DNA from: a virus
DNA length: 23,426 bases
Strand: one strand, 5' to 3'
IMG/VR virus record: IMGVR_UViG_3300047553_000075
Coordinates: 1 to 23,426 of that record
This document shows positions 21,277 to 23,426 of this stretch, piece after piece. The notes below the pieces were generated by a model. It did no database searches, was not told the DNA's origin, and saw only the letters and a list, made by a program, of their open reading frames with translations. The position numbers and the translations under genes were made by a program. Every line of letters begins with the position of its first letter. The stretch's first letter is position 1.

Positions 21277-22200
21277 TTAGGCAGGAACGGCAAGGGCAAC
21301 AGCGCCGTAGTCACGCAGTTCCTTGACGCCGTACAGGGTGTCAGAGGTGAACAGCGTACCCAGGTACTCTTGCTTGTACTGGGTCTGCGAACGCACACCA
21401 ACTTGCTCAGCCAGCACTGCGAAGTCCTTATGACCCATCAGGCAGATGCGGGTAGCAGTCGAGCCAGAGGTGGTGTCAGCGTTGTTAGACACAAACACAG
21501 GAACGCCGTAGACGTTACCGATTTCGCCGTTGCGGATGGTGTTGTTGCCGCCAACTTCGCCAACGAAGGCTTGCTCGGTGAAGCGGTTGATGCCCATCAG
21601 CGTGTTACGGCTAGACGGAGGAACGATCAGGAAACGACCGTCCATAGGAACGTCTTGGTCGTCCAGACGCTGGATGCTACGACGGATAGCAGAGTCAGCC
21701 AGAGCAGCCACACCAGTGTTGGTAGCAGCAACGTAGGCAGTCGTGCCGTCAGCGCCGGAGAAAGCACCAGAGTAAGCGTTGGTGCCAGAGCCACCTTGAA
21801 CGCCACGACCCAGTTGGATCACATCGGAGTCAACTTGGCGAGCCAGAGCGTAGCCAGCGTCTTCCGTGTAGAAGCGACGCAGCGAAGCCAGGGCTTGCAC
21901 TTCCGTGATGTCTTCGATCAAGCGGCTATATTCGTAGTGCTTGTCGATCAGAACAGCAACGTCAGACTCGGTAGCAGCAATCAGGGTAACCTGAGTCGAA
22001 GCAGCCTTCAGCGAAGCGTTGCCACGGGTGGGCACGGGAATGTGCAGCGTGTCGCCCTTCTTGCCCTTGAAGCTGATCTTCTTGACAAGGTTAGCAGCAA
22101 CGAGGCTACGCTTGTACGTGGCAACAATCTCGTCACTCCAGATCTCAGGAATGAAGGTTGCAGCGGTGGTGTTAGTAACGTGGTTAGAACCCAAAGCCAT
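21277..22200 (-). CDS. Major capsid (coat) protein
   Basis: A 307-aa coat protein. The opening FIPEIWSDEIVATYKRSLVA and GKKGDTLHIPVPTRGNASLK is typical of HK97-fold podovirus coat proteins (N-arm, then first spine/loop elements). Further blocks are DKHYEYSRLIEDITEVQALA, DQDVPMDGRFLIVPPSSRNT and GNVYGVPVFVSNNADTT, the last being the usual start of the C-terminal part. Codon use is rich in C/G-ending codons compared with neighbours, as expected for the most highly expressed gene. It is followed by a strong terminator and preceded by scaffold. Start ATG 22200 has AAAGGATAC upstream. Confidence 0.93.
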   Translation of the reverse strand: MALGSNHVTNTTAATFIPEIWSDEIVATYKRSLVAANLVKKISFKGKKGDTLHIPVPTRGNASLKAASTQVTLIAATESDVAVLIDKHYEYSRLIEDITEVQALASLRRFYTEDAGYALARQVDSDVIQLGRGVQGGSGTNAYSGAFSGADGTTAYVAATNTGVAALADSAIRRSIQRLDDQDVPMDGRFLIVPPSSRNTLMGINRFTEQAFVGEVGGNNTIRNGEIGNVYGVPVFVSNNADTTSGSTATRICLMGHKDFAVLAEQVGVRSQTQYKQEYLGTLFTSDTLYGVKELRDYGAVALAVPA

Positions 22201-22226
22201 GATAGTATCCTTTCAAAATGATTAAA

Positions 22227-23051
22227 TTACCGTACGCGTTTATCAGCATACGCTTGCATGATCTCGTCCTGTAGCGCCATATAGCGATCAGGATTCTTGA
22301 CCATAAGATCCATGATGTCTGCACGACGATAGATCTTCTTTCCTGCTCCTTCAGCGCTACCACGAACCGAGTTCGTAGAAGCAGCCTTCACAGCCTGTTT
22401 ACGTTCTACTTGCTCAACAGCCTTAGCTTTATCGACAACCTGTTGACGTTCCTTCCAAGTACTCAGAAGCTCATTAGCAGCATCAAAGTCATAGCCTTGG
22501 TCAGCACGTACGTACAGTTCTTGTCGCACCTTAGACTTACCAACCCAATCACTGAACTCAGGTGAGCCAATGATGTTCTGGAAGTCAGGATGAGAAGCCT
22601 TCAGAGTAGCCATAGCTTCAGCACGTTTCAGTTGTTGTGCAACTGACTCAGCTTGCTTGACTTTAGGGTGTTTAGCAATAGCTTGCTCAATAGCCTTTTG
22701 TGGATCAGAGAAGAAGTCAATATCTTCGTCTTGCGATTCAATAGGGGCTTGTGTTTGTTGTTTTGCCGAGGCTTGACTGCGGATAAAGTCATCAACCAAA
22801 CGACGAAGTTCACCGACTTCACTACCTTGTCGTCCCAGAGCCTTTTCAGCCTCTTGGTGCATCCTAGCAAGATCCTTAGCGGTCTTACCACGATACTTCT
22901 CAGGTAGGTCGTCATCTTGTTCCTGTTGAGGTTGCTCAGCTTGAGCCTCTACAGGAGCTTCTTCGTCAGCAGAGGGTTCATCAAGTGAACTGTACTCTAC
23001 TTGGTCATCTTGTTGAACTTGTTCTTCAGTGTCCTCAATGAATTTAGACAT
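22227..23051 (-). CDS. Capsid scaffolding protein
   Basis: A 274-aa highly charged, mostly helical protein: a very acidic Gln/Glu-rich N-terminus (EEQVQQDDQVEYSSLDEPSA; QPQQEQDDDLPEKYRGKTA), a YRGKTAKDLARMHQEAEKAL block common in podoviral scaffolds, a coiled-coil middle, and a basic C-terminal helix region (NPDRYMALQDEIMQAYADKR) that probably binds the inner face of the coat. Immediate position before the major coat gene and composition match T7 gp9-type scaffolds. No protease motif is visible, so scaffold is likely released whole. Confidence 0.88.
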   Translation of the reverse strand: MSKFIEDTEEQVQQDDQVEYSSLDEPSADEEAPVEAQAEQPQQEQDDDLPEKYRGKTAKDLARMHQEAEKALGRQGSEVGELRRLVDDFIRSQASAKQQTQAPIESQDEDIDFFSDPQKAIEQAIAKHPKVKQAESVAQQLKRAEAMATLKASHPDFQNIIGSPEFSDWVGKSKVRQELYVRADQGYDFDAANELLSTWKERQQVVDKAKAVEQVERKQAVKAASTNSVRGSAEGAGKKIYRRADIMDLMVKNPDRYMALQDEIMQAYADKRVR

Positions 23052-23097
23052 ATGTTCTCCGTGCTTTAAGCATTGTGGAAATATACTATAAGGTTTG

Positions 23098-23352
23098 TCA
23101 CCACTTGAGACCTTCTCCGTGGGATTCCTTCATCTTACGTTCTACCTTGAGCTTCTCAGCCCTCACCTGTTCCCATCGGCTTGAAGCCCCCGGAAACGCC
23201 CCTGTGACTCCTTCCAGCTTAACTGTTGGAGTGCTGATTTGCTTCAAGGCAGTCTTACCACATTCAGGGCACGTAGTTGACGGTGTTCCCCGTTCCACAA
23301 AAGCCTCATGAATGTGTCCTTCATCGCAAAGATAATCATGAAAGACTTTCAT
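23098..23352 (-). CDS. FmdB-like zinc-ribbon protein, 84 aa
   Basis: The N-terminal 40 residues follow the FmdB/CxxC zinc-ribbon pattern: an aromatic start (MKVFHDYLCDEGHIHEAFV) giving C9 and H13, then TCPECGK with C28 and C31, then ALKQIS-P. The C-terminus is a charged helix (WEQVRAEKLKVERKMKESHG). Such small zinc proteins are frequent beside phage portal and scaffold genes, with no settled function. The ATG overlaps the stop of the upstream partial gene (TGATG). The 46 bases between it and the scaffold gene hold an 11-base palindrome (TGCTTTAAGCA) but no clear promoter. Confidence 0.82.
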   Translation of the reverse strand: MKVFHDYLCDEGHIHEAFVERGTPSTTCPECGKTALKQISTPTVKLEGVTGAFPGASSRWEQVRAEKLKVERKMKESHGEGLKW

Positions 23353-23426
23353 CAGAGAGCATCCTTATAAGAGTTCTCGATGTAGGTCTTAAAGTTCAGA
23401 ATCATGTTCAGAGCTTCAAGTTTACC
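23352..23426 (-). CDS. C-terminal end of an unidentified structural-operon gene
   Basis: The frame is open from the window edge to TGA at 23352-23354, giving the last 24 residues of a protein (KLEALNMILNFKTYIENSYK ending DAL). The stop overlaps the ATG of the zinc-ribbon gene. Too little is visible to name it; by T7-like order it could be a small head protein or the end of the portal. The complementary strand offers no competing frame with operon-like spacing. Confidence 0.6.
   Translation of the reverse strand, partial: GKLEALNMILNFKTYIENSYKDAL

Noticed and set aside
21370-22221. Long plus-strand open frame of 283 codons opposite the coat gene
   Set aside because: It is the complement of a strongly biased, highly expressed gene. 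Its product is Val/Ser/Asn/His-rich without any family pattern and lacks a convincing ribosome-binding site.
23062-23072. Palindrome TGCTTTAAGCA before the scaffold gene as an operator
   Set aside because: Single short palindrome with no partner sites elsewhere and no regulator gene in the window.

Overview
The window is part of a lytic podovirus-type phage genome that infects a Gram-negative bacterium. The evidence is T7-like replication enzymes (ssDNA-binding protein, flap-type exonuclease, endonuclease I) beside a podoviral virion module (scaffold, coat, gp11-like adaptor, gp12-like nozzle, large Ala/Gln-rich internal proteins, beta-helix tailspikes). No integrase, repressor, tRNA or CRISPR array was seen. 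The set class II ribonucleotide reductase + ThyX + PhoH + MazG-like + endonuclease I recalls roseophage SIO1-like podoviruses (Zobellviridae), but that placement is inferred from gene content. GC-rich accessory pieces resemble genes of betaproteobacterial (Burkholderiales) phages, so a freshwater betaproteobacterial host is possible but unproven.

Left arm (1-8656, plus strand): a tightly coupled operon in which most stops and starts overlap (TAATG, ATGA, TGATG). Order: ssDNA-binding protein (5' truncated), 5'-3' exonuclease, T7-type endonuclease I, a 55-aa protein, ThyX, an 83-aa protein, a GC-rich orphan gene, MazG-like pyrophosphatase, two small unknowns, metallophosphoesterase, DUF3310 protein, a 54-aa protein, HNH endonuclease, adenosylcobalamin-dependent ribonucleotide reductase, a stem-loop, a 100-aa unknown, a very short glutaredoxin, PhoH, and a 65-aa unknown. 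These genes would recycle host DNA and nucleotides into phage dNTPs (RNR with glutaredoxin, ThyX, MazG-like) and support replication and recombination.

The two arms converge on a strong bidirectional terminator (8701-8745). Beside it is a 22-codon remnant of a zincin-like gene whose intact relative lies at 18836-19099.

Right arm (8784-23426, minus strand, read from high to low coordinates): an unknown (3' end only), FmdB-like zinc ribbon, scaffold, major coat, terminator, a 55-aa protein, tailspike A, zincin-like protein, coiled-coil/TM protein, Ser/Gly-rich protein, 116-aa protein, gp11-like adaptor, gp12-like nozzle, 62-aa tail-fibre-like stub, three internal virion protein candidates, GH24 lysozyme, 3-TM holin, small basic protein, tailspike B.

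Base composition is mosaic. The core phage genes are A+T-leaning. The tailspike bodies, the zincin-like genes and the 74-aa gene at 2545-2769 are clearly more G+C-rich, consistent with recent exchange of host-range cassettes. The most interesting points are the duplicated tailspike-zincin cassette with a decayed copy, the two competing RNA hairpins after the coat gene, the altered ThyX signature motif, and the HNH gene whose 3' end contains the RNR start.
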